Below the pieces are notes generated by a model, which ran no database searches, was not told the origin of the DNA, and saw only the letters and a list, made by a program, of their open reading frames with translations. From the NCBI GenBank assembly GCA_022410635.1, contig JAJVDF010000495.1:888701-952700 (forward strand): a stretch of 64,000 nt of DNA, in the 5' to 3' direction. The DNA is from Tretioscincus oriximinensis (lineage: Eukaryota; Chordata; Lepidosauria; Squamata; Gymnophthalmidae). A program made the position numbers and the translations under genes. Below, one piece after another: positions 34,331 through 44,960 of this stretch (its first letter is position 1; each line of letters starts with the position of its first letter).

Positions 34331-34840
34331 TAAGAACATAACATAAGAACATGAGGAGCACTGCTGAATGGGGCTGGGGTCCATCTAGTCCAGCATTCTG
34401 TCTCACACAGAGGCCAACCAATTGCACCTGGGCAGGCTGGAACAAACAAAAGCAAAATCTGCACCTGTTCTCAGTGCCTGAAAATGGTATTTCAGGAACA
34501 CTGTTGCTCCATCTCAGAGGCAGCATCCAGGCATCCATCACTGACTACATATACTATTTCAGAGAAATAGCCATGTTAGTCCAGTAGAAAGTCCAGCAAA
34601 GGGGTTAGTAGCACTTTGAGACTAACAGAAGAAAAGAGGGTGGCATAAGCTTTCATAGACACGTCTACGTGCATCTGAAGAAGTAGACATATCTACAAAA
34701 GCTTATGCCACCCACTTTTCTCCTGTTATTCTCAAAGTGCTACTAGCCCCTTTGCTGCATATACTATGTCAGGCCTTATCTAATTCGCTCCCTATCATTG
34801 AACGATACAGCTCTGGATTACTAAACACATTCATCCCACA
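34331..34840 (-). mobile_element. CR1-like LINE (family A) carrying a nested family B element
   Basis: 34331-34556 and 34755-34840 together match 1221-1505 without a break (TCACTGACTACATATACTAT / GTCAGGCCTTATCTAATTCG). Confidence 0.8.
34557..34744. repeat. Family B snap-back element nested in CR1
   Basis: Head TTCAGAGAAATAGCCATGTTAG, arms meeting near GTCTACGTGCATCTGAAGAAG, end CCCCTTTGCTG. CATATACTAT occurs on both sides (34547-34556 and 34745-34768 region), and the empty site is preserved at 1424-1440. Confidence 0.8.
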
Positions 34841-35038
34841 GAGGCACTCACACTACAAATGTTTAGACATCTGGTGAAGTTCCAAGGTCTTTGGATGAGG
34901 AAATAACATCTTCTCCACATGCAGATGGTGTCACTTATTTTGGGGCATCCTATTTTAGCTCTTTTACCATTATTATGTTGTGACCTGTCATGAGATTCCT
35001 GTGTAAAGGGCAGGATAGAAGTAAAGTAAATAAATAAA

Positions 35039-35483
35039 TCCGTACGTATAATAAAATATGTACAACAGAATCCAACATTCCGAGGTGTAACGACCAATGA
35101 CAGGGCAACCTCCAAAGAACAAAGTCCTGGTTTGGAAACTGGCTAAAAGACGAAAAACAGAGGGAAATAATAAATGGGCAGTTCTCAGGGTAGAAAGATG
35201 TGAGAAGTGGAACACCCCAGGTTCAGTACTGAGAGGGAAAGGAAGGAAAAGAAGAACAAAGGAAGGAATAGATGGAAGATGGGAGGGAAGGAAGAAAGAT
35301 AAAGAAGGAAAAATAAAGGAGGAAAGGAAGAAGGAAGGTAAACAGTAAGAAAGAAGGAAACAAAAAAGAAGTAGAAAGTGAAAGAGGGCTGGGAGGGGGC
35401 AAGGGAAGGAGGGAGTGGGTGGAGGCATGGATAGGAGCAAGGGGGAGAGGCTAGAGCCCACTGCAACAGGCTAATTCCACTAG
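35039..35483 (+). mobile_element. Non-autonomous Helitron, both ends intact
   Basis: 5' end TCCGTACGTATAATAAAAT after host A; 3' end AGCCCACTGCAACAGGCT hairpin, then AATTCCACTAG and host T at 35484. The interior is GGAAG/AAAGG-rich (35230-35390). The TC start, CTAG end and A|T target site are the Helitron hallmarks. It sits about 130 bp from a coding exon. Confidence 0.85.
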
Positions 35484-35609
35484 TAAATAAATAGTCTAAG
35501 ACCTTTGGATTTTGGACAGCATAAAAATGCAAATGAATAAAATATCAGCATCGAAGAGGTTTTGGGGTGCATAACGAATGTTCAAGCATTGCAGGACAGT
35601 GGCGGCTAC

Positions 35610-35719
35610 CTGTCTGTTGCAATGGACATTGTTCCGGGCCCTGTTGCTATCCAAGAGGCTTCCACATTTGCCCAGGGCTGCAAGATCCTTCATAATAGAG
35701 TTGAGTGCTTCTTCTTCGT
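35610..35719 (-). CDS. MAP3K3-like: MAP3K3-like exon, N-terminus before PB1 (residues 2-38)
   Basis: The 110-nt exon runs from acceptor TGTGCAG|AC to donor CAG|GTAGCC. It starts in phase 1 and ends in phase 0. It reads Asp-Glu-Glu-Glu-Ala-Leu-Asn-Ser-Ile-Met-Lys-Asp-Leu and ends CNRQ. Human MAP3K3 starts with the same pattern (D-E-x-E-A-L-N-S-I-M-x-D-L) and ends this block with NRQ, so the identification is firm. The middle (about residues 18-34) is poorly conserved, as it is between MAP3K2 and MAP3K3. The exon lies only about 130 bp right of a Helitron insertion (35039-35483). Confidence 0.93.
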
Positions 35720-35920
35720 CTGCACAGAAAGGAAAATAGAACAGTCTTGTAAAATAGTTTGCATAGATTTTATTTCCTCGTTTCCCCAAAGACAGGCCAA
35801 ATTTGCACTTTTTCTGTGCAACAGTCCATGAAATTAGCAGAAACAGAACATACCCAGTACAAGTTAGTTCACCATTCCTTAATGATTCTGAAATCATAGT
35901 TGAATTTACCATAAACTTAC

Positions 35921-35983
35921 CTTGCGTTGCACATGGATTGCATTTAAACAGTTTGCAATCATTCCTGTGCCATTGAGAAATTC
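35921..35983 (-). CDS. MAP3K3-like: Possible 63-nt cassette exon of the MAP3K3-like gene
   Basis: On the minus strand a clean acceptor (TTTCCTGCAG) and a near-consensus donor (CGCAAG|GTAAGT) bound 63 nt. Length is a multiple of three. Read in the phase set by the ATGG exon (2 nt, 20 codons, 1 nt) it has no stop and would insert 21 residues, with cysteines and basic residues, between the initiator Met and the Glu-rich start of the next exon, 201 nt downstream. I know of no such segment in human MAP3K2 or MAP3K3. It may be a lineage-specific cassette or an alternative first exon, or the splice signals may be chance. Confidence 0.35.
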
Positions 35984-36450
35984 CTGCAGGAAATATAAAG
36001 GCTGTATTCTAAATCTCCTGTGTTTCACATGCCTGATGGATCCATCCTTGTCCCAACAGGATAAAAAATAACAATGTTCTATAGGCAGTCCTATAGGTTA
36101 ATCAGTACTATCTCTCTCTATATATATATTTCCTGGAGCCACAATAGTCCCTGAAGGTTCAGCAATTGGACAATATTTGGACAAATTCCAAGGTTTGGCA
36201 TGATGTCATCAACGTTCAAATATCATTCCCATCTATTGGCTGGGAGAAACATTCCTGCAGGAAGTGTGTTTTAGCCCTTCTGTGTTTTACATTCCTGGTG
36301 AACAGCAACGGAGTAAAATGATGTCACATGACATGCTTTCATCAAACCTTGCTGGTGGGGAGTGCAGCCAGAAATGTAGAACACAGAAAGTCTAAAACAC
36401 AGCCTTTCATGCTTCCAATCTAGGAGCAGGAATGCTTCTATTCATGTAAT
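35984..36450. other. Intron, nothing recognised
   Basis: A short TATATATATA run at 36118-36128. No exon or repeat family recognised. Confidence 0.4.
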
Positions 36451-36750
36451 GGCACGAATGGCTCAGCCGCTAAGGAAACAGTTTCTCATCTGGGGGATCG
36501 GGTTTTGAAGCCCTGTGTTGGATGTGGGGAGGGGTGAGGATCTTCTACTAGCCTGTAACTCTAGCCAACTTAACTATTCAAAAGCAAGGATTGCAAGAAA
36601 CTGTAACTGACTGCAAATAGATAAATGGGAACCACCACAGCCTGGTAGAAAAGATAGAATGTATGCCTTCAGGCAAAATACTCTTGTAAGCCGCTTTTGA
36701 ATCCCTTTGAAAGGTGAGAAAAGCGGGGTATAAGAACCCAGTTCTTCTTT
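36451..36750 (+). mobile_element. tRNA-type SINE, full length
   Basis: GGCACGAATGGCTCAGCCGC (A box), GGGGGATCGGGTTTTGAAGC (B box), TAGATAAATGGGAACCACCA and the tail GCGGGGTATAAGAACCCAGT make this the best-preserved copy in the window. Confidence 0.85.
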
Positions 36751-37234
36751 GTGGGAGAACTTTGTGAACTTGCCTTGGTGCCTTGACAATGTTTCATTGG
36801 CTCTGAAGTGTATTATTAGTGTTCAACAGTCTGTAAGCCTAGAAATCTTTATTATCTCTCTCTATTTTTTACCTGAAGGGTGAAGGATTAGACACAAGGT
36901 TCCCTCCCTGATCTAATTCAACTGCAAAAGCTTCAGCATTTCAGGAAATCTCTGCCTCCAAAATTCTGTAAACAAAAATGGACGGCAGGATGTACCTTCG
37001 GCAATGAACTTTTGTTTGTTGAATAACAGTTTCTTTTTTTGTTTCAAAACTCTTTGTTTATTTCATCCACTTTTAATCCTTTACAGTGCTTCAAACGTTT
37101 TCTCCCCTTTATCCTGATCCCTCTCTCCACCTCACCCTTATTTACAAACATATTCAATATTCTCAGTGAGGGGCTCACATCTGGAAAATTAATCTCAATC
37201 TTAATTTTGATGCTCCACTCCTTATAGCAGCTAG

Positions 37235-37490
37235 CAGACTGGATAGCATGAAGACAGGATTAGACAAGTTAATGGAAGCCAAGAGTATAAAAAGCTACTA
37301 GAATGGATCTCTTGATACTGCCTCCGAGATGGAGCAACAGTCAGGATTCCTGAAATACCTTTTGCAGGGAACTGAGAACAGGTGAAGATTTTGTCTTCTG
37401 TTTCAGACTGCCAAGGTGCAATTGCTAGATAAAGGAGTGAGACAGAAGGCTGGACTAGATCGTCTATGACCCCTTCTGCAGGGCTCATGT
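37235..37490 (+). mobile_element. CR1-like LINE 3' end (family A)
   Basis: GGATAGCATGAAGACAGGAT to GCAGGGCTCATGTATTTTC; contains the GAACAGGTGAAGATTTTG and TGAGACAGAAGGCTGGACTA segments. Confidence 0.75.
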
Positions 37491-37630
37491 ATTTTCTAGT
37501 CATAATCAGGAATACCTGTATAAACCGACCCAAATATAAGCCAAGGTACTTAATTTTACCACAAAAAAATGCTGGGAAAACGTACTGATTTGCATATAAG
37601 CCTAGTGTGGCCTTTAGATAGTCCATGGGG

Positions 37631-37814
37631 CTGCCATAGTTTACACTAGCATGTGTGGATGGCCAAGATCTGTACTGAGATACAGCTCAGAATAAGGCTC
37701 ACTGGGGTCAGGACTTTAGTTGGTTTAAGACCCTGGCCGTCCCCACTGAGCCTTATTCAGAGCTGCATCTCAGAATTGGAGTCTGCCATCCACGTACTAG
37801 TGTAGATTATGGCA
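37631..37814. repeat. Palindromic MITE-like repeat, family A, best copy
   Basis: Arms 37631-37706 (CTGCCATAG..CTCACTGGGG) and 37739-37814 (CCCCACTGAGCC..ATTATGGCAG) are imperfect reverse complements of 76 bp around a 32-bp loop containing TTAGTTGGTTTAAGACC. Confidence 0.8.
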
Positions 37815-38289
37815 GCACCCAAATGTGGATGGCCAAGCTCTTTCCAGACGTTCTTGAAAAATTAAGGAGGGAAAACAGGAGACCTTGGAGGTGAGGAAGT
37901 AAAAGAGTCACTGTTTGGATTGTCCCCTCCCTCGGCGCCTGAGCTGGACTGGAGGTCCTCCTTCTCCTTACTAATGGGGAAGAGATGAGGGGTCAAGCCA
38001 AGGATGGAAAGAGCCCCAAAGGTCAGTGCTGACCAGGTGCTTTCTTCCCTCCCTTCCCCAGGAAGCAGCAAAGGTAGAATAAGGAGTCCGTGATAAAGAT
38101 TTGTTTGTTCCCTAATCCCTCCACCTCTCTTCAGTCATGGTCACTTCGAGATTAGCAGTGGCAGAGAAGCAGAAAAAAGTGAGAAGGGGTTTCCTGTGTT
38201 GTGGCCCTTACAGGCTGAATGACAAATAAATAAAAATGTGCTGAGAAACTCAGCTTATATATGATCATTGTGCCAGTGTTCTATACCAT

Positions 38290-38560
38290 TTGTGGAGTAG
38301 AAGAAGTGGGTTCTTATACCCCGCTTTTCTCACCTTTCAAAGGGACTCAAAGCGGCTTCCAAGGGTATTTTGCCTGAAGGCTGACATTCTATCTTCCCCA
38401 CTATGTTATGGTGGTTCCCATGTATCTACTTGCAGTCAGTTGCAATTTCTTGCAATTCATGCTTTCGAATAGCTGGGTTGGCTAGAGCTACAGGCTAGTA
38501 GAAGGTGCTCACCCCTCCCCACGTCCGACAGGGCTTTGAAACCCCATGTTCCTTCTTGTA
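38290..38560 (-). mobile_element. tRNA-type SINE
   Basis: AGAAGTGGGTTCTTATACCC tail to GGGCTTTGAAACCCCATG near the B box; GGCTAGAGCTACAGGCTAG inside. The head is lost. Confidence 0.75.
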
Positions 38561-39364
38561 TCTTTGATACGGTTACTCTTACTATCTTTTCTTCTTTCCC
38601 CCTTCTTATATCTGTGTCAGTGGAAGAGCACTGGTTTAAAAAAGAAAAGCCAGAACGCATTGAAGATGGTTGTAATCCAGCCGAGAAAAAATTACTCAAC
38701 TTAACTTACGTACTTGCAAAAAGCCNTACGCATGTATTGACTCTTCCCAGCAAGTGTTAATCCCCACTCTTGGGATTCCCTCGGAAGGTTTCCCTAAACG
38801 GGTGGGGTACGTTGATGGAGCAACCCGTCTAGCCGGTTCAGTTACCAGGCTTGGCTGGAAGAAAGCTTGCTAACTGCAGGCAATGTTGAGGTTTCACCAG
38901 GACATCTCCTGAGAACAGCCTTTAGCAAACGCAAGGCATACCTTCATTGTGGCTGTAATTTTTTCCAAAGTTTGAACAATGAGCTCAGAAGGCCTTTAGT
39001 CACAAGCCTTTCAAATGCTTCACTCACCAGCTAAAGGAAAATTGCAATCAGTCATTTGGCTTATCAAATGCTTCACTGAAAGAGATATACCGGTAGGGCC
39101 TTTTTTGTACTAAGAAGAAGGAAAATAAGGAGAAGCATTTGATTTTTATATCCTGCCCTTCTCACCAGCATTCGTGCCTTCTAGAGACTGTGCCATCTGT
39201 GCCTTCTTTGGCTAGGAAATAGCCCATGCAATAAGCAGGAATAGAACATTGCTAATTGTTTCATTATCTCCTAATCACTCCAAATGCATTCCTATACTTA
39301 CTTTTAAGTGTATCTAGCAAGGGGGTCTCATAGCTCATTAGAGGCTAACAGGAAAAAGGTTTGA

Positions 39365-39905
39365 TTGATATGTATAAAATTGTGCGTGGGATGGATATGG
39401 TGAAGGGAGAAAAATTATTTTCTTTATCACACAACACTAGGACCAAGGGGCATCACTTGAAACTGATGGACAGAAGAGTGAGGACAGACAAGGGAAAGTA
39501 TTTTTCTTTCATTTTGAGGGTCACTGATCTGTGGAATTAAGTAAATTCCACAAGCTGATGACTCCCTGGGTGAAATGCCCCCTGGTCCTAGAGTTGTGTG
39601 ATAAAAGAAAATAATTTTTCTCTCTTCACCTTCTGCAGCCCGTGTATGATTTTATTCATATCAATCAGATCACCTCTTAAATACCATCTTCCGAGGCTGC
39701 ACAAACCCAGATATTGCGGCCTGACTTCCAGCACTTTGAACATTCTTGTTGCTCTTTTCTGCACTTTCTCTAATTCCACAACATCTTTTTTTGAGGTGTG
39801 CTGACCAGAATTGTACACAGCATTCCAAATGTGGCCTCACCACAGATTCACAAAGACCCAAAACACTTGTTGACTTGGTTTCCTTATTGTCCCTAACTTT
39901 GAATT
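39365..39905. mobile_element. CR1-like LINE fragments in opposite orientation
   Basis: 39365-39536 is plus strand (TGATATGTATAAAATTGTGC..CTGTGGAATT) and 39537-39905 minus strand (reverse of the same region plus SVVRPHLECCVQFWSAHLKK). The junction is at AATTAAGTAAATTCC. Confidence 0.75.
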
Positions 39906-40261
39906 TGCTTGTTAGACTCTAAGGTGCTACAAACTAAAAACTTTGGACTCAGACTAACACAACGACTCCTTTGAAACCACTAATAAACCTGTCCACCCTG
40001 TCTTAACATTTTCCTAAAATCTTCCAGACCAGTAGTTGTCACCACTTCTTACAATAATAAACTCCAAAGCCTAGTGATCTGTTGGGTAAAAACCAACCAA
40101 CAAAAACCCCTTTCCCTTAGTCTCACTTCTGTGTAATAGCGAAAACAAAAGTGAACACAGGAAGGATTATTTAGAACCCACAAAGACAGCTACAGTTTCA
40201 GGAGGGTTCAGATACAAGCGCTGAGATGGAAACAGAATAAATATATGCTATCCTAGGCATG

Positions 40262-40470
40262 TAAACCCCTGTGTCGGACGTGGGGAGGGATGAGCACCTT
40301 TTGCTAGCCTGCAGCTCTAGCCAACTCAGCTATTAGAAAGAAATGTAAATTTGTAATCTGCATTTCAATTAGATAAATGAGTACCATCATTAACCTGATG
40401 GGGAAGAGATAATAAGATGTAAGCCTTCAGGTGAAAATTAACCCTGTAAGCCGCTCTGGAAAAGAGCAGG
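40262..40470 (+). mobile_element. tRNA-type SINE, headless
   Basis: Starts at AAACCCCTGTGTCGGACG and ends GTAAGCCGCTCTGG..AGCAGG. Confidence 0.65.
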
Positions 40471-40479
40471 TCCCTCAGC

Positions 40480-41375
40480 TCTCACTTATGCTTCTTCGCA
40501 TGTTTCCAAATTTGGATGCTTTTCTGGAGAAGACCTGCCAGCCTGCTGCTTCTCTTCCACCTCGCTAGAAGAATTTAAAGAGAGAGCAGGAAATCCCTTA
40601 TAGTTCCACCAAAATACATACCTTCTTGTGGAGTTTTGACCACTGCCCTAAAAGGAATATTTCCCACTCTGTAGTCCCCTCTCCTACCCTTAAGTATATG
40701 CAGCTTTGCACATCACCACAACTTCCCCCTTTGAAGCAGTTCTCAAGAATATGTTCGCTTTTCTCTTAAGTTAAATTGCCGATGTACGTGGAAATGCTAT
40801 TTTTGCCTTTCAGTTGAAAGAGGAAATGTGCAGATTTATGAAAGAAAAAAAAAAGAGTTTAATAAGGTGTTCAGTTTACTTGCTGCAAACGTGAAACCAC
40901 ATTTTCCCCTCAATATAATATGCACAAAACATCTACATAGTCATAGTATGATATGCTGAGAAAAACTAGTTCTCTATTACACAACACAAAAAAAGAGGAT
41001 TGTCTCTGTAGAGCTGAGAGGCAGGAAAGTTAGGGCTGACAATGAAATATTTTGTCAAATTTGAGGCTCAAGGGCTAGGCACAAAATATCAAAAAATGAC
41101 CCACTGTGTCCCCAAGCATCTAATATTGCAGTTCATTCCCAGTTGGGAATTCATCACTTTTAGGGCAATTCAAGAACTTGGGTTGAACTAGAAAACTATG
41201 GAAATTCTTGTAGTGTATCCTAGCCTGGAAATTGGTGGTATCACTGACTGACCAATCACTCATGGAAACTCAGGTTGCTAGCAGCCACTGACTGGCGAGC
41301 AGAACAAATGAAGCCATTTTCCCCCTTTGCATCCACAGATGGAGTGATCCTTTGAAAATAAGCACACCCTAAAGA
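40480..41375. other. Intron, nothing recognised
   Basis: A poly-A run (40845-40857) and AT-rich sequence; no exon or repeat family recognised. Confidence 0.4.
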
Positions 41376-41378
41376 CTT

Positions 41379-41655
41379 GTGGATATGGAGAAGGGTGCGC
41401 GCCCCCTACTGGCCTTCAGCTACAGCCAACTCAGCTATTTGGAAGAAAGTAGATTTGTAATCTACATTTCAGTTAGATAAATGAGTACCACCATTAACCT
41501 GGTGGGAAAGATAGAATAGATATGAGCCTTCGGGTGAAAATTAACCTTGTAATCCACTCTGAGTCCCTTTGGGGCTCAGATGCTTCTTCTTTCTTCTTCT
41601 TTCTCCTTCTTCCTTTTTTCTTTTTTCTTCTTCTTTCTTCTTCTTCTTCATCTTG
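41379..41655 (+). mobile_element. tRNA-type SINE with (CTT)n tail
   Basis: ATGGAGAAGGGTGCGCGCCC to GGGGCTCAGATGCTTCTTC, then TTCTTCTTTC repeats. The head is missing. Confidence 0.7.
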
Positions 41656-42074
41656 AGACCTGACCTTTGGGTCTAGGGTGCAATATAAATGTAGGTAAAT
41701 AAATTGAAGCCTTGTGAAGTCCATCTGTTGTCAGACCACCTTTCGCACAGCAGTTTATAAACTAACTAATAGAGGATGGCCATTCCTGAGCCCATGAATG
41801 CAATGGCCTTCAGGTGGACATTTCTCCCCTCCCGATACTACTGTTTCTATATCCATCCATGCCCCGCCCCCCCGCCTTGTATCGAGGCCGCCCCAGGCTG
41901 CTTTTGCTGGCAAGGCTGCCTCTCAGGCCCAACCTAATCATGAGCGCTGTGTCTTGGATGGTGGCATGTTACGCCAGGCCTTTCTGCCATCTTTTTGAGA
42001 TCATACTTCCGGTCAAGACCAGAAATACGATCATATTCTCTCTTTTATAGACAGTATAGACAAGGCAAAAATAG

Positions 42075-42245
42075 GCAGCATAGATTTTCATAGATGGGTC
42101 TACTTCTTCACATGTTGAGGTAGTAGACTTGTCTATGAAAGCTCATGCTGCATACCATTCTCTTGTTGGTTTATAAAGTACTGCGCGATCCTCTTGCTAA
42201 TACGATGACGTCCCTGAAATCAAATACATCTAGCAAGTCAAACTT
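42075..42245. repeat. Palindromic element, family B fragment
   Basis: ATGGGTCTACTTCTTCACATGTTGAGGTAGTAGACTTGTC hairpin centre and AAAGCTCATGCTGC right arm. Confidence 0.55.
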
Positions 42246-42429
42246 GAGTTCTGTCCCTAGCTTAATCCAATCCAGACCTATACAGAATTGTCTGTGGCTA
42301 CATCCCCACCTGTTCGTTTACCCTGCTTTAAAAACGTTTTAAAAAACAACTGCTTTAGCTGCTCATCCCCATTTTATCTTGCCATCCAGCTGCTTCTGCC
42401 TTCAAATGACGAACCCAGAAGGAACTGCT

Positions 42430-42705
42430 GCGCTCTCTCAACTCCAGTTCCCAGAATTCTCCGCNACCCTGTCTACTATTCCCAGGCAGTCTTTGCACTC
42501 CAAGAGCCAATGAGATTTTTACAATTTGCATACAAGCTCCGGAGAGATATTTCTTAGGACTTTACAAAATGGAGTCTGTTAAAACCACATGATATGAGAA
42601 GACTATTTACTGCACAGTTAAGAGTTTTAAAGTGCATGGAAGATTGAACATTCGTGATTCAGTGGAACACAATGAAGGAAAAATTGCCTCCAAAGCGGAG
42701 TATTT
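42430..42705. repeat. Unclassified interspersed repeat E, copy 1
   Basis: CCAGTTCCCAGAATTCTCCGC, GAGCCAATGAGATTTTTACAA and GGAAAAATTGCCTCCAAAGC recur, reversed and in the opposite order, at 61570-61790. Confidence 0.6.
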
Positions 42706-42709
42706 CAAG

Positions 42710-43420
42710 TGTGGGGATACAGCCTGTTTTGCAAGAATGGGGTGCATATTCTGTTTTCAGTGTCACTGTTTAGAAGCCAAATGACAGTCCTACCAAGAAC
42801 AGGGTCGCATCAGACCACCCAAAAAGCTCAGCTGTCAAATGCGGGGAAATAGGAGAACGAGAGGAATAAGTTAGCAATATTCAGAAGGTCTAGACAGCTC
42901 TGTTATTTTTGGCATCAGCAGCAGCCTATTACTTAGAAGAAATCTGCAGTAGGTTCCAAAGATTTGCTTCCATCAACAATGGAAAAAGAAACAACAAAAA
43001 AAGGGAAAATAATTCATTTTGAATTATCTAGGGGACAAATATTAGGGGAACAGAACAGAAAAACAGTTTGCTGAGGGGATCAATTTTCAGATTTTAAGAA
43101 TGTATATATTTCAAACTGTCAGCAAAAAGAAAACAGAAAAGCAACCAAGAGGTGCTCCCATACATAATATTAAGAATTGTATACTAGAAGACCACCTATG
43201 AGTTTGGTAAACCTTTGAAAAGGAAACAGAACTAAATCTGGATTACGAACAGATGGGAGATTCACAACTGAACAAATGCCAAAGTTAAAATGTTTTGGTC
43301 ACACAGACTATGATTAACACATGAAGCAACACATTCCAGCCTCAGCTTTTCAAGACTATTAAGAAAAATAATTTATTAGATTTTTAGTGTAATGACAGGA
43401 AAAAAGAAGCCCTGCCTGCA
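42710..43420. other. Intron, nothing recognised
   Basis: AT-rich; no exon or repeat family recognised. Confidence 0.4.
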
Positions 43421-43424
43421 GCTC

Positions 43425-44046
43425 TAATTCTATTTGTCTATGAAAGCTCATGCTGCCTATTCTATTTCTTATAACTCTCCAAAATGCTGCAAGACCCCCT
43501 TGCTAGGTTTTCTGGACCCAGACTAACATGGCTATTTCTCTGAAACCTACAATTATAAAAAGTCGAATTGAGTGGCAATCCTCCCCTGAACTCTTGCCCT
43601 GGTACAGACAGATATCTCTCTGGGCATCTAAAGAAGTAGATTTTTCTATGAAAGCTGTAGCTGCCAATGAGCAGGCACAAATGGCTCAGCCGGTTAAGTG
43701 ACGGTCTTCCATCTGAGAGATGGGGTTTGGAGGCCCTGTGTCAGACATGAAGAGGGTTGAGCGCTTTCTGCTAGCCTGCAGCTCTAGCCAACCCAGCTAT
43801 TCAAAAGCAAGAATTGCAAGAAATTGCAACAGACTGCGACTAGATAAATGGGGAACCACCATAGTGTGGTGGGGAAAATAGAATGTAAGCTTTCAGGTGA
43901 AAAGTAACCTTGTAAGCTGCTTTGAGTTCCTTTGTGTGAGAAAAGCGGGATATAAAAATTCAGTTCTTCCTTGATAGTCTAAAGTGCTACAAGACTCCCC
44001 ACTAAATTTTCTGGACCCCAACGAACATGACTATTTTTTGACAACT
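43425..44046. repeat. Family B fragments interrupted by a SINE
   Basis: 43425-43555 ends CCAGACTAACATGGCTATTTC. A second copy, 43600-43670 and 43973-44046, is split by the SINE at 43671-43972 and ends AACGAACATGACTATTTTTT. Confidence 0.6.
43671..43972 (+). mobile_element. tRNA-type SINE, full length
   Basis: GGCACAAATGGCTCAGCCGG, GAGAGATGGGGTTTGGAGGC, GGGATATAAAAATTCAG; nested in a family B element, so younger than it. Confidence 0.8.
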
Positions 44047-44067
44047 ATTTCTATATTTCATTAGAGA

Positions 44068-44313
44068 CTAGCCCATTGCAAGCTGGGAAGCAGTGTGTGT
44101 GGGTGCTCTGTCCAGTGGGGGAGCACCCGGCGGCTCGCAGTGGAGCAACCCGGAGCTATGGCAGATCAGACCATGAGGTGTGGGGCCCTGGTGTTTCAGA
44201 GCCGATCACGCCAACACAGGTGCCACCATTTTGGAGATGGCCCTTCCAGAGGGCGGTCAGCCAATCAGCTCGATTAGAAGGCCAACCGCCGTGACGGATT
44301 TTAGTAATAAGGA
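44068..44313 (-). mobile_element. Non-autonomous Helitron, second subfamily, 246 bp
   Basis: Minus strand 5' TCCTTATTACTAAAATCCGT with CACGGCGG next; 3' CCCAGCTTGCAATGGG hairpin then CTAG. Host A and T flank it exactly (44314 T, 44067 A on plus). Confidence 0.85.
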
Positions 44314-44849
44314 TAACAATATGAAGTAGAAAACAACAGGAGTGGCACTCTTAAGTAATATCTTTTAAGCCCACACACATATACACTGTGGATTCGAATA
44401 AAATAAAATAAATGAAAATAGAGCCGCCTGGCCCAAAATGCACAGCTGTTTTTCCTGACTATAGCTGCTTGCTTTTTGATATGGTAAAAGGGACATCTGC
44501 ATACTTAAGTGGGGCCTTCCATCCTGGTTTCCTCCATTGCTTACTGCTACAATTAAACCAGAGGAACTTCTAATCAGGGTCTGAGGAACAGTTGTGTGGT
44601 CTAAATCAAGGTGGCCTGAGGGAAAATAAAAAAGTGTTTCTTTCCCATACTGCCCTCAGAATGTTTTTTTCCTCTCAGATATGTGAGAAAACAATCCCAA
44701 TATAGCCCACTCTGCACTAGCATGGAGATAGCAGGTGGAAACCTTGGGTAGGGATGCCTCAGTGGTGGCCTCCAGAATTTGGAATAATCTCACCTTTCAG
44801 GTACATCTTCCCTACAGACCTTTAGATGGTGTTCTGATCCAGTCTATCT

Positions 44850-44960
44850 TCTTCTGCTTGAGATGCCCAGGTGCAATTGGTGGGCCACTGTGTGAGACAG
44901 AATGCTGGACTAGATGGGCTCTTGCCCCATTCAGCAGGGCTCCTGTTATGTTCTTGCTAG
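44850..44960 (+). mobile_element. CR1-like LINE 3' tip (family A)
   Basis: TTCTGCTTGAGATGCCCAGG to GCAGGGCTCCTGTTATGTTC. Confidence 0.7.

Noticed and set aside
36451..36525. Possible functional tRNA gene
   Set aside because: The A- and B-box-like motifs belong to a SINE head that recurs at many places and cannot fold into a full cloverleaf by eye.
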